A stretch of DNA of 6,542 bases from Nitrospira sp. (GCA_024998705.1 JACOEF010000471.1:1-6542); one strand, 5' to 3'. Shown: positions 1-6,403, counted from the stretch's first letter. Notes: generated from the sequence alone by a model not told the origin. Numbers and translations are program-made.

Positions 1-275
1 GGCGAGTGCGTCTCTCCGGAGTGAGTGCCGACTGCTTGGTGGCCGACACCCTCTTCCCGCTCCTGCAGCAAGTGATACAGGAGCAGGGTCCAGACGCCTG
101 CCACCAGATACACCAAGAAGAAGGGGGCATACCAAATCTGGGTCGTCATGGCGGCTGAGGCGAGGAGTGTAATCAGGCTAATGGCATAGAGGTGCAAAAA
201 ATCTCGCCGCTGGTCGAGGTTGGTGAGTTTGTTCACCAGGAGCAGTACGAGAAAATGAATCCCGGCTGGGAGGAG
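1..275 (-). pseudogene. TgpA-type (DUF3488) membrane protein, continuation after in-frame stop; runs off the window
   Basis: Reading on past the TAA at 278-276 in the same minus-strand frame, the sequence stays open to base 1 (91 codons). It gives a hydrophobic protein that looks like the membrane domain of the TgpA/DUF3488 transglutaminase family: LLPAGIHFLVLLLVNKL, then an RRDFLHLYAISL segment, then a second hydrophobic run ending in WTLLLYHL, and finally a charged segment (LLQEREEGVG). I recall the pattern of a helix, an R-R/K-D-F-L-x-L-Y-AISL loop and a W-T-LLLYHL helix end as typical of this family. The catalytic transglutaminase-like domain would lie beyond the window edge. I see no good restart: no ATG with a Shine-Dalgarno sequence follows the stop. 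As written, this part would not be translated unless the stop is read through or is a sequence error. The family assignment is fairly firm; the pseudogene status is not. Confidence 0.7.
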
Positions 276-539
276 TTACTGCGAGACCAGCAGCAGATCG
301 ATCCAGAAGCCGGCGAAGGCGAGAAGGAGAAAAATATTCCATGTCAGGGCCGAGAAGCGGAGATGCTGGACGACTCCGGAAATGCCTGGTGTGGGATTCA
401 CGCGCAGCAGCGCCAGGGCGAAGGCGGCACCTGCCAAGGTGAGAAGCCAGAACGGTAAGGGAATCGAGAGCGTCAGGCTCGCGAAGCCGGTTGCCGCCAG
501 CAGAATGGAGCTAAGCCGGAACGCTCGATCCAGCGTCAT
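276..539 (-). CDS. TgpA-type (DUF3488) membrane protein, N-terminal fragment ending at a premature TAA
   Basis: This is the third gene of the MoxR-DUF58-TgpA operon. The 87 residues before the stop hold about three hydrophobic segments (roughly residues 9-27, 29-45 and 67-85), as expected for the N-terminus of a TgpA-type protein: a polytopic inner-membrane protein with a large transglutaminase-like domain facing the periplasm. Full family members have roughly 650-700 residues, so an 87-residue product could not work as one. The ATG at 539 overlaps the last 29 bases of the DUF58 gene and is preceded by AGGGA (552-548) at an 8-base spacing, which supports the start and suggests translational coupling. 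The frame stops at TAA, read as LLLVSQ-stop, and resumes at once with family-like sequence. A single change from GAA (Glu) would explain the stop. A shadow reading in another frame is unlikely, given the operon position, the SD and the membrane pattern. Confidence 0.72.
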   Translation of the reverse strand: MTLDRAFRLSSILLAATGFASLTLSIPLPFWLLTLAGAAFALALLRVNPTPGISGVVQHLRFSALTWNIFLLLAFAGFWIDLLLVSQ

Positions 540-1653
540 CGAAGAGATCCCTGTGTGACTGAGGAGTCATGATGTAGTCGACCGATGGCATTTCGCTGCG
601 TCGTGCCGGATCCGACCAGGGGGAGAGCAGAATCGTCGGGCCCTCGTGCCCCTCCGCAAGCGCTTGGGCGATGGCTTGTTGAACGACGGTCTCCGTTGCC
701 GGCGCCCCTTGTTTGCAGAGCGCCAGGGCGTGAAGCAGAGGCAGGGATTGGTCTGTCCCGCAAGCCACCAGGTCCTGCTGGTCGCCCAGTACCAAGCGGA
801 CTTGGTGCCCGTCTTGCAGAAAGTGATCAATAAGGGAGGCGGCGATCGAGAGCGTCCGCTCGAACCTGTGTGTCGCCTCGTCCGGTGCAACGGTTGAGAT
901 GGCCAGCGTGATCGATCGTCGATTTTCCGCCTCGGTTTCCTTGAGCATGAGTTTTGCGGTCCGTGCCGTGGTCATCCAATGAATGGCGCGAGAATCGTCC
1001 CCGGGACGGAACTCACGCAAGTTGTACAGAGAATTTCCGGGGCCTCGCCGCGCCAGGGCGTGATCCTGCCCCAGGGCATTCAGTGTCTGCAGTTGCAGTG
1101 GAGGAAGGGGAATGAGTTCCGGACAAACGATGAGCGTCGCTTCGAGAGGATAAAATGATTTCTTGTCAAAGAGGCCGAAGGGAAACGGGGTTACGACACG
1201 GATCCCGTCCAGCCGGTACGGTCCTCGTTGCCGTACCAGTAGCGGGTATGAGCAGAGGGTTGATGATGCGGGCGCGAGGTGCGTGAGGTGAATTCCACGA
1301 TCGAGATCGTTCCCGGCAACCACATCGAACAGCCGGAGTGAGACGCTCGGGATACGTGGTTTGTGATTGGCGACCCGAAGTGTTGCGGTGGTCGGCTGAT
1401 TGACGAACAGATAGTCCGGAAGGTGACGATGGAAATCCAGTCGCCGCACACATTGTTCCGACAGCAATCCGGACAGCACGACCAGACTCAGCATCATGGC
1501 CAGCAGCAGGTAGAACAGATTATTGCCGGTATTGACGGCGGCGATCCCAACCGCCAAGGTCAACAACAGGAAACGGGTGCCTTCCGTGGTGACGCGGATG
1601 GTGCGGTCGCGGAAGAGTCGACGGACCAGCGTCTGGAGGCTCTTGGCTGCCAT
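511..1653 (-). CDS. DUF58 domain-containing membrane-anchored protein
   Basis: A 380-residue protein of the DUF58 family, close to the usual length. Residues about 26-42 and 45-64 form two hydrophobic segments with a very short turn (NTGN), giving a membrane hairpin. Next comes a beta-rich region with the typical RGPYRLDGI...TPFPFGLF stretch (143-162). The family signature RPGDDSRAIHW lies at 216-226 and is followed by LMLKETEAE, leading into a von Willebrand factor A-like C-terminal part. DUF58 proteins are regularly encoded next to MoxR ATPases and are thought to work with them at the membrane; the molecular role is unknown. The gene follows the MoxR gene by 74 bases and overlaps the next gene by 29 bases, so an operon is likely. 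No good Shine-Dalgarno precedes the ATG at 1653 (only GGTAAG, too far upstream), yet the next residues fit the family N-terminus, so I keep this start. Confidence 0.93.
   Translation of the reverse strand: MAAKSLQTLVRRLFRDRTIRVTTEGTRFLLLTLAVGIAAVNTGNNLFYLLLAMMLSLVVLSGLLSEQCVRRLDFHRHLPDYLFVNQPTTATLRVANHKPRIPSVSLRLFDVVAGNDLDRGIHLTHLAPASSTLCSYPLLVRQRGPYRLDGIRVVTPFPFGLFDKKSFYPLEATLIVCPELIPLPPLQLQTLNALGQDHALARRGPGNSLYNLREFRPGDDSRAIHWMTTARTAKLMLKETEAENRRSITLAISTVAPDEATHRFERTLSIAASLIDHFLQDGHQVRLVLGDQQDLVACGTDQSLPLLHALALCKQGAPATETVVQQAIAQALAEGHEGPTILLSPWSDPARRSEMPSVDYIMTPQSHRDLFDDAGSSVPA
548..552 (-). promoter_or_regulatory. Ribosome-binding site of the TgpA-type gene, inside the DUF58 gene
   Basis: On the minus strand AGGGA lies 8 bases before the ATG at 539. 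It sits within the coding sequence of the DUF58 gene, so the two genes are probably translated in a coupled way. Confidence 0.55.
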
Positions 1654-1727
1654 GATGATAAACGGCTACTTACCGGATGGTCTGATCGTGACGCTGCGCG
1701 ATGCCAGGAGTCGGCGCCCGGCAGTTG

Positions 1728-2669
1728 TTACACGGGAACCGGGATCGTCTCAAGCAGGTCTTGAATGACCCGTTCTGTGTGCTCGACGGTGTTCGTGCGC
1801 ATCCCCTGGGTGCGACTGAGCATGACGCGGTGTGAGAGGACGGTTGGTGCGAGTTCCTTGATGTCTTCGGGGAGACAATAGGTCCGGTCTCGCACCAGGG
1901 CCAGGGCTTTCGCCGCTCTGCACAGCGCGAGAGCCCCTCGCGTACTCACGCCCAGCGACAGCAGTGTGTTGTGCCTGGTGGCGAACACAATGGCGAGGAG
2001 ATAGTCCATCAAGCTGTCTTCCATCCGGACCTTTTCCGCCTGCGCTTGAAGATCGACTATATGTTGCGCACTGAGTACCGGTTGAATGTCGTCGGCCGGG
2101 TGCAGCAGCTGCGGGCGATCCAGCACTTTCTTTTCCTCATCAGGAGTCGGGTAGCCGATGCGAAGTCGCATAAGGAATCGGTCGAGCTGGGATTCCGGAA
2201 GCGGAAAGGTGCCGTGATATTCCGCCGGATTTTGTGTGGCAATGACCATGAACGGCTGACGCAGAGGATAGGTTTGGTTATCCACGGAGATTTGGGCTTC
2301 GCTCATGGCTTCCAGCAGACTGCTCTGAGTTTTCGGTGTTGTTCGATTGATCTCATCGGCCAGGACGATGTTGGCAAACAGCGGGCCCGGCATGAACTCA
2401 AACGCTTGTTTCTGGCGATTGAACATGGAAATGCCGACGATGTCGGAGGGCAGCAGGTCACTGGTGAACTGAATGCGTTTAAAGGAGCAATCGAGGGAGC
2501 GGGCGAGGCTATGGGCCAGCGTGGTCTTGCCGACGCCGGGGACATCCTCGATCAGGAGATGCCCGCGCGCCAGCAGGCAGACCACGGCCATCTCGATCAC
2601 CTGCGGCTTGCCCTTGATGACCTGCGCGATATTGTCCTGTATCGATTTGATAGATTGGGCAGAATTCAC
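1728..2669 (-). CDS. MoxR family AAA+ ATPase
   Basis: A 313-residue AAA+ ATPase of the MoxR family, at full usual length. Visible motifs are Walker A (GVGKTT, 45-50), Walker B (IVLADEINR, 101-109, with D105 and E106), a sensor-1 region ATQNPAEYHGTFPLPE (144-159), an arginine-finger region SQLDRF (160-165) and a sensor-2-like LGVSTRGALAL (239-249). MoxR ATPases are cytoplasmic, chaperone-like oligomers thought to mature or remodel partner proteins. Here the partners are presumably the DUF58 and TgpA-type proteins encoded downstream, an inference from the conserved gene order. The start is GTG at 2669. No Shine-Dalgarno is visible, but the frame contains no ATG between an upstream in-frame TAA and this GTG, the next Met is residue 27, and the N-terminus (NIAQVIKGK...) fits the family. 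Transcription is probably driven by the promoter at 2722-2750. Confidence 0.96.
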   Translation of the reverse strand: MNSAQSIKSIQDNIAQVIKGKPQVIEMAVVCLLARGHLLIEDVPGVGKTTLAHSLARSLDCSFKRIQFTSDLLPSDIVGISMFNRQKQAFEFMPGPLFANIVLADEINRTTPKTQSSLLEAMSEAQISVDNQTYPLRQPFMVIATQNPAEYHGTFPLPESQLDRFLMRLRIGYPTPDEEKKVLDRPQLLHPADDIQPVLSAQHIVDLQAQAEKVRMEDSLMDYLLAIVFATRHNTLLSLGVSTRGALALCRAAKALALVRDRTYCLPEDIKELAPTVLSHRVMLSRTQGMRTNTVEHTERVIQDLLETIPVPV

Positions 2670-2721
2670 GTTGGGATGTTTCGAAGAGGGTGACAGTCGG
2701 CACCAGGGGCGTTATGCCCGA

Positions 2722-2750
2722 AGTCTAACAAAGGGTCTGGAGACCGTCAA
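2722..2750 (-). promoter_or_regulatory. Candidate sigma-70 promoter of the MoxR-DUF58-TgpA operon
   Basis: On the minus strand a -35 box TTGACG (2750-2745, 5 of 6 consensus bases) and a -10 box TAGACT (2727-2722, 4 of 6) are separated by exactly 17 bases. A transcript start near 2715 would give a leader of about 45 bases before the GTG at 2669. The spacer holds a perfect short dyad. The promoter is predicted from sequence only. Confidence 0.5.
2734..2745. repeat. Short dyad GGTCT-GG-AGACC inside the predicted MoxR promoter
   Basis: Two perfect 5-base inverted arms (2734-2738 and 2741-2745) separated by GG fall in the spacer of the predicted promoter and touch its -35 box. That is a position where a repressor or activator could bind. 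A 10-base dyad is short enough to occur by chance. Confidence 0.3.
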
Positions 2751-2793
2751 TTTATACGGACATTCACGCGGGAGTTGTATGGCCGGCCGCGTT

Positions 2794-2819
2794 AACGTGA
2801 CGTTGGTGTGCCTGTCACG
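2794..2819. repeat. Overlapping inverted repeats at the 3' end of the methyltransferase-like gene
   Basis: AACGT-G-ACGTT (2794-2804) is a perfect 11-base dyad. It overlaps a second possible hairpin in which CGTGAC (2796-2801) pairs with GTCACG (2814-2819) across a 12-base loop. The second arm covers the TGA stop (2817-2815) of the methyltransferase-like gene. No T-run follows on the minus strand, so an intrinsic terminator is doubtful. Either structure could be an operator for the MoxR operon, a weak terminator, or chance. Confidence 0.3.
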
Positions 2820-4143
2820 CGGTCTGCACTGGTTCAGGAACGAGAGTAAGGAACCAGGGGGGAGTTTCTTCCACCATCCCCTCAAACCGTCGGGCGGTGC
2901 TGCTGGCTGGAACGCCTTCGAACAGAGCGCCGCGCTGAATGATGACCTGTCGGAATCGGTAGCCTGCGGTCGTGCCGGCGGGGGTGCGCAGCACCGAAGG
3001 GAAGGTCCGACGCAATGGGGTGAGGTTTGACAACAGGCAGGATCCGCCGCTCGGGAGCGCTGCGAGCTTCCGGTAGAGGTCTCCGAAGACCTCAGGCAGA
3101 TTTTGCGTAGACAGGATGAGGTCACGGGGTCTGACCTGCGGATCATCGATCAATTGCGACAGGATTTCCCAAAACACTTGGGAATCAACGGCTCCCAGGA
3201 CGCATAACGCTCCGCGTGCGGCCATCAACTCCAAGAGGGCAAGCGGGCCGCGGATATCGAATTTCCACGACGGAAAGAGCAGGCTCCGCCCGCCGTGTTG
3301 CACTTCGAGGGCGGATTCTTTGCCGTGCCGGACTTGCCGGGACTCCCCCTTTGTGCGCCGCAGCTCTTCAGCGAGGCAGGTTGGAGAGAGGCGCATAGGT
3401 TCATAGGCAAACGTCGGCGTGGCCGGCGCCCAGCACGTGACGATCAGGTACCGTCCGGCAAGGCGTTGGTCTTGTTCGAGCGGGTCGAGCGCAAACATGT
3501 CTTGATCGCCGTAAAAGCGGAATTCCAGGCCAGGTCTGGAGCGCAGACGGTTCAGGCGGATCGGATGGGCGTGCAAGGGGCCACCCAGCTGCGAGACGGG
3601 ATCCAGCCGGTCAAGGCAGTGTAGAATCAGGGGCCTGCTTTGCGCGGCTAGTTGGGGTACATAAAGCGTGGCCAGCTCTTCGGCAAAGGAGAGGTCCCCG
3701 GCACCCAGATCCAGGACGGAAGCCGGGGATTCCTGTGTCAGCAGGGCAAAGGGATTCTGGTGCCGGCGGATAAATTCATCGACAGAGTCTGGTGTGACTG
3801 TCGGCAACGGCCATTTCGTCGGCTGGTTCCAGCGCACACCGAAGAAGGTACACAGAGCCCGCAAGGCTTTTGTGGGCGAGAGTCCCGTCAGGTGCTTGAG
3901 CGATTCGGCGGAGGCGGGGCGGGTTGCCATCTCGTGCTCCGGCGGCAGGGCTGCGACCAGGGCTTGCTTGATGTCATTCGAGACGGCCGAGGATTCAATG
4001 GCCTTCTGGAGCGCGTGAAGGGTGATTGGCCAGTGTGTCGCGTGGACGAGGTGGCGCGAAGTCTCCCAGGCAGTGGCATCCAGTGACCGTGCTGATGTGA
4101 CCTGTTTTCGAAAGGTGGTCAGGTTGTCAGGGGTGACGTGCAT
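2815..4143 (-). CDS. Hypothetical protein with a SAM-dependent methyltransferase-like motif
   Basis: A 442-residue protein I do not recognise as a named family. The clearest feature is VLDLGAGDLSF (143-153), which matches methyltransferase motif I (SAM-binding glycine loop). About 25 residues later comes LHCLDRLDP (174-182), in a place where motif II's acidic residue could lie (D178). Residues 230-240 (GRYLIVTCWAP) could be the beta-4 strand region. The N-terminal 140 residues look mostly helical, and the C-terminal 150 contain GALCVLGAVD (311-320) and many small hydrophobic strands. No signal peptide or membrane segment is seen, so a cytoplasmic enzyme is likely. Its substrate cannot be told from the sequence. 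The ATG at 4143 is the only start available, because an in-frame TAG lies a short way upstream; its Shine-Dalgarno is poor. The gene points the same way as the MoxR operon, but that operon has its own promoter in the 145-base gap. The gene call is strong and the function weak. Confidence 0.85.
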   Translation of the reverse strand: MHVTPDNLTTFRKQVTSARSLDATAWETSRHLVHATHWPITLHALQKAIESSAVSNDIKQALVAALPPEHEMATRPASAESLKHLTGLSPTKALRALCTFFGVRWNQPTKWPLPTVTPDSVDEFIRRHQNPFALLTQESPASVLDLGAGDLSFAEELATLYVPQLAAQSRPLILHCLDRLDPVSQLGGPLHAHPIRLNRLRSRPGLEFRFYGDQDMFALDPLEQDQRLAGRYLIVTCWAPATPTFAYEPMRLSPTCLAEELRRTKGESRQVRHGKESALEVQHGGRSLLFPSWKFDIRGPLALLELMAARGALCVLGAVDSQVFWEILSQLIDDPQVRPRDLILSTQNLPEVFGDLYRKLAALPSGGSCLLSNLTPLRRTFPSVLRTPAGTTAGYRFRQVIIQRGALFEGVPASSTARRFEGMVEETPPWFLTLVPEPVQTA

Positions 4144-4210
4144 GAATCGGTCAGCGGTTTGTGGCTCTCGGCTCGCATGTGGTGATGAAGGCTACTGGAT
4201 GCGTTTCGGC

Positions 4211-4240
4211 AGGGTATCGGGCCGATCAGGAAGGAGTCAA
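4211..4240 (-). promoter_or_regulatory. Possible promoter of the methyltransferase-like gene
   Basis: On the minus strand TTGACT (4240-4235, 5 of 6) is followed after 18 bases by TACCCT (4216-4211, only 3 of 6). This would give a leader of about 60 bases before the ATG at 4143. The -35 box is good and the -10 box poor, so an activator-dependent promoter or a false match are both possible. Confidence 0.3.
4216..4226. repeat. Short dyad ATCGG-G-CCGAT in the divergent intergenic region
   Basis: A perfect 11-base inverted repeat with a one-base centre lies between the divergent methyltransferase-like and ChaN-like genes, in the spacer of the possible minus-strand promoter. It could be an operator shared by both genes. 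Apart from it and the possible promoter I see no clear feature in 4144-4313; in particular I found no convincing plus-strand promoter for the ChaN-like gene. Confidence 0.25.
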
Positions 4241-4313
4241 GAGCGCGGCCTTGCGACGCCCGCTACCCTGTGTTAGGTAGACGATATGGCTACATTCCTG
4301 ACATGGATTCATC

Positions 4314-4319
4314 GGGAGG
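4314..4319 (+). promoter_or_regulatory. Ribosome-binding site that decides the ChaN-like start
   Basis: GGGAGG lies 8 bases before the GTG at 4328. The in-frame ATG at 4286 has only AGG at a similar distance. The GTG start also gives a short, conventional lipoprotein signal peptide, so both lines of evidence favour 4328. Confidence 0.65.
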
Positions 4320-4327
4320 CCGTTCTT

Positions 4328-5302
4328 GTGCCAAGCCGACTGCTTACGCTGCTGAGTTGTGTCCTGCTGATGGTCGGCTGCCAGGCGAAGGACCACTCGT
4401 TGCTAGCCACGAATCAACTGTGGAATGAATGGGCGGTGGGTCAGGTCGTGGATGCCAAGACCGGCCTCCCGGTGCCGATGCAGGTGTGGTTGGAGGGACT
4501 GGTCACGTACGATGTGATCTATCTGGGGGAAGAGCATCACAATCGATCGCACATTGACGCGGCCTTGACGGTGCTTCGCTCTCTTATGGGGCAGGGGCGT
4601 CGGCCATGGCTTGCGATGGAAATGTTTGGGTGGGACGGTCAACCGGCTCTCGATGGCTACCTGAGCTCAACGCAAAGCACTCGTGTGGAGTTCCTGGAAC
4701 AGGTCGCATGGAAACCAAATTGGGGCGGGGCCTTCGAAGATTACGAACCATTGGTGCAATTCGCGAAAGATCAACACCTTCCGCTTTTGGCCATGAATCC
4801 GCCGAAGAGCCTGATTCGGCAGGTGGTGAAGCAGGGCTTGGTTCAAGCGAAGGAACAGCCCGAATGGCGTCAGTGGGGCATGGAGGGGGAGGCGATTGTG
4901 GATGCGCCTGCCTACCGGTCACGGATTTTATCTCAACTTCAGGATTGCCACGGCGGTGGGGCCCCCGAGGACTATCAAACCATGTATGAAGCTTCTATGG
5001 TCAGAGACGAGGGGATGGCGAAGACCTTGGCTGCGGCGATGAAGCGGGTACGTGTCCATGCCAGCCCCGGCCAGGGTCCCCTGCTCAGTTATACCGGCGG
5101 AGGCCATGTGCAATATGGGGTGCCGGTGCCGGATCGTGTGGCTCGACGAGTTCCAGAGGGGCTTCAGCAGGTGACGGTGTATATGGCCACGTTTGAACGG
5201 GAACGGGCCGCAGAACTCTATCAGGCCATGCAACAAGGGATTGCGGATTATGTGTGGCTTACCCCCCAGGGGGCTCAAGGACCTCCGCGACGCTGCCGAT
5301 AA
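4328..5302 (+). CDS. ChaN-like (Tiki superfamily) haem-binding-type lipoprotein
   Basis: From the GTG at 4328 the product has 324 residues (338 from the ATG at 4286). It starts with a lipoprotein signal peptide: PSR, a hydrophobic run, and the lipobox MVGC with the lipid-bearing cysteine at residue 18. Met at -3 is slightly off consensus. The body matches the ChaN/haem-binding uptake family of the Tiki/EreA-like fold: YLGEEHHNRSH (65-75), AMEMF (96-100), an NWGGAFEDYEP segment (131-141), MNPP (156-159), MVRDEGMA (224-231) and TGGGHVQYGVPVP (256-268). The paired Glu and His residues of the GEEHH and GGGH motifs form the conserved site of the superfamily. Known ChaN is an outer-membrane lipoprotein that binds haem and is linked to iron uptake; whether this one binds haem or acts as a metalloprotease-like enzyme is open. 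It stands divergent from the methyltransferase-like gene, and no iron-uptake genes are visible nearby. The tail PPRRCR is basic and ends near a cysteine. Confidence 0.9.
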   Translation: MPSRLLTLLSCVLLMVGCQAKDHSLLATNQLWNEWAVGQVVDAKTGLPVPMQVWLEGLVTYDVIYLGEEHHNRSHIDAALTVLRSLMGQGRRPWLAMEMFGWDGQPALDGYLSSTQSTRVEFLEQVAWKPNWGGAFEDYEPLVQFAKDQHLPLLAMNPPKSLIRQVVKQGLVQAKEQPEWRQWGMEGEAIVDAPAYRSRILSQLQDCHGGGAPEDYQTMYEASMVRDEGMAKTLAAAMKRVRVHASPGQGPLLSYTGGGHVQYGVPVPDRVARRVPEGLQQVTVYMATFERERAAELYQAMQQGIADYVWLTPQGAQGPPRRCR

Positions 5303-5313
5303 GAGTCTTCAGT

Positions 5314-5333
5314 GGCCGCAAAACTACGCGGCC
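5314..5333 (+). terminator. Possible intrinsic terminator after the ChaN-like gene
   Basis: GGCCGC (5314-5319) and GCGGCC (5328-5333) form a perfect all-GC 6-bp stem with an 8-base loop (AAAACTAC), 11 bases after the stop codon. The sequence after it (TCGATTCATTCTTCC) is only moderately T-rich, so termination may be partial. The rest of the gap up to 5425 shows no convincing promoter, only weak -10-like bases around 5391-5398. Confidence 0.45.
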
Positions 5334-5425
5334 TCGATTCATTCTTCCCAATTCCCCCCGCCTGCGGGATGGCCGTTCACAAGAATCTGTCATACACTCG
5401 GGCCTCGTTGGGCAGATGGACGACA

Positions 5426-5435
5426 AAGGTGGTGA
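5426..5435 (+). promoter_or_regulatory. Ribosome-binding site that decides the SWIM-gene start
   Basis: AAGGTGGTGA differs at one base from the ideal anti-16S match AAGGAGGTGA. Its GGTGG core lies 7 bases before the ATG at 5440. Longer in-frame starts at 5254 (inside the ChaN-like gene) and 5416 have no comparable site. Confidence 0.65.
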
Positions 5436-5439
5436 TTCC

Positions 5440-6378
5440 ATGACACTGCGGCGATCACTCGGTAGGCTGCAAGGACGACTCGGCGGTACCAATAATTCCA
5501 CAGGTGGCATTATGAAGGGGAGAATCGCGTGCTCGGCCGATCGTCTGAGTTTGTTGGAAGCGGCCATGATTAGCTCAGTGGTGGAGCCCAACGCGTTTCA
5601 AATCGGAAAGCAATATCAGACAGAACGCCGTGTACAAATGACGGATGCGTCCGATACGGAGCTGACGTCGTCGGTGATGGGCAACTCCGGATTGTATGAA
5701 CAGACCATTCGTCTGATCGATGGCCATTTGGAAGCCAAATGTTCGTGCACGTTATCCGAGCCGCCGATTTGCCGACATGGTGTGGCTGCGCTTCTTGAGT
5801 ATCAGCGCTGGTCGACGTCACGAGTCGTTCCCAAGCCCAGGGTCACCGCTCCCCGCCTTGAACCAGACAGGCCGACTGCTAGAGCGGTGTCAACCGATGA
5901 TCTGAAGTTGAGCGAATTGGATCAGTTTACGGAATGGATGCAGCGTGTGCTTCAATCGATCCAGGCCGGTCATCCGGTTCCAGAGCAGCCCAATCTCGGG
6001 CCGGGTCTCGTATCGGCCTGGACGCAGGTGATCCAGCAGATGGATGAGCGCAGGCGGGAGAGCGAAGTTGCACAGGTTGAGCTTGATGCGGATATTCGGA
6101 GTAGAGACGCGGCTGTGGCTCGGCTCAAGCAGGATTTGGATGCCTCAGTGAAAGAGGTACAATCGCTCCAGGGCATTTGTCGAGACCTCCAGCGTGAGGT
6201 GACGGAGCAGAAGGTGGCGGCGAGCAAGACAGCGGACGTGGCCCGTCAAATCGAGCAGTTCGAGCTCGAGGTGAAGACGATCGCAGGGCTATTGACGGAA
6301 AAGGGCCGTCGATTAGAAGGGCTCTCCGATACCTGTCGAGATGTGTCGTCGATGCTCAAGTCGCTAGGGAAGGCCTGA
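5440..6378 (+). CDS. SWIM zinc-finger protein with C-terminal coiled coil
   Basis: A 312-residue protein from the ATG at 5440. Residues about 45-120 form a SWIM domain: an N-terminal GKQYQTERRVQM segment, a beta-rich stretch, then CSC-x7-CRH with the putative zinc ligands C101, C103, C111 and H113, followed by the helix GVAALLEYQRW. SWIM domains are proposed to bind nucleic acid or protein and occur in SNF2 ATPases, transposases and stand-alone bacterial proteins. A Pro/Arg-rich linker (about 130-150) follows, then long heptad-like helices (about 195-300, rich in Glu, Gln, Lys and Arg) predicted to be coiled coil. No ATPase or nuclease domain is present. A second in-frame start, ATG 5512, has AGGTGG close before it and would give 288 residues with the SWIM domain intact, so the first 24 residues are uncertain. 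Function is unknown; a DNA-associated or oligomerising adaptor role is inference. Confidence 0.88.
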   Translation: MTLRRSLGRLQGRLGGTNNSTGGIMKGRIACSADRLSLLEAAMISSVVEPNAFQIGKQYQTERRVQMTDASDTELTSSVMGNSGLYEQTIRLIDGHLEAKCSCTLSEPPICRHGVAALLEYQRWSTSRVVPKPRVTAPRLEPDRPTARAVSTDDLKLSELDQFTEWMQRVLQSIQAGHPVPEQPNLGPGLVSAWTQVIQQMDERRRESEVAQVELDADIRSRDAAVARLKQDLDASVKEVQSLQGICRDLQREVTEQKVAASKTADVARQIEQFELEVKTIAGLLTEKGRRLEGLSDTCRDVSSMLKSLGKA

Positions 6379-6403
6379 ACGGTCACTCGGCTGCAAAGAA
6401 GGT

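Noticed and set aside
410..1060. The 11-base word GCGCCAGGGCG repeated at 410-420, 720-730 and 1050-1060
   Set aside because: Each copy encodes an Ala-Leu-Ala stretch on the minus strand within coding sequence and the flanks differ, so common codons explain it.
1654..1727. Possible terminator or small gene in the gap between the MoxR and DUF58 genes
   Set aside because: Only an imperfect, bulged stem can be drawn, no T-run follows, and the conserved gene order argues for continuous transcription.
1971..2693. A 240-codon plus-strand open frame across the moxR region
   Set aside because: It is antisense to the well-supported MoxR gene, shows no recognisable domain, and is explained by GC-rich codon bias in the real gene.
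2712..3146. 144-codon minus-strand frame overlapping the end of the methyltransferase-like gene
   Set aside because: It lies out of frame inside a longer supported gene, has low-complexity Arg/Ser/Pro content and would cover the MoxR promoter.
4251..4283. Possible plus-strand promoter TTGCGA-17-TAGGTA before the ChaN-like gene
   Set aside because: The -10 box matches only 2 of 6 consensus bases; too weak to list.
5254..5439. Extension of the SWIM gene back to ATG 5254, overlapping the ChaN-like gene
   Set aside because: The extra 62 residues are Arg/Pro/Ser-rich without family character, cross the putative terminator hairpin, and the start has no Shine-Dalgarno comparable to that of ATG 5440.
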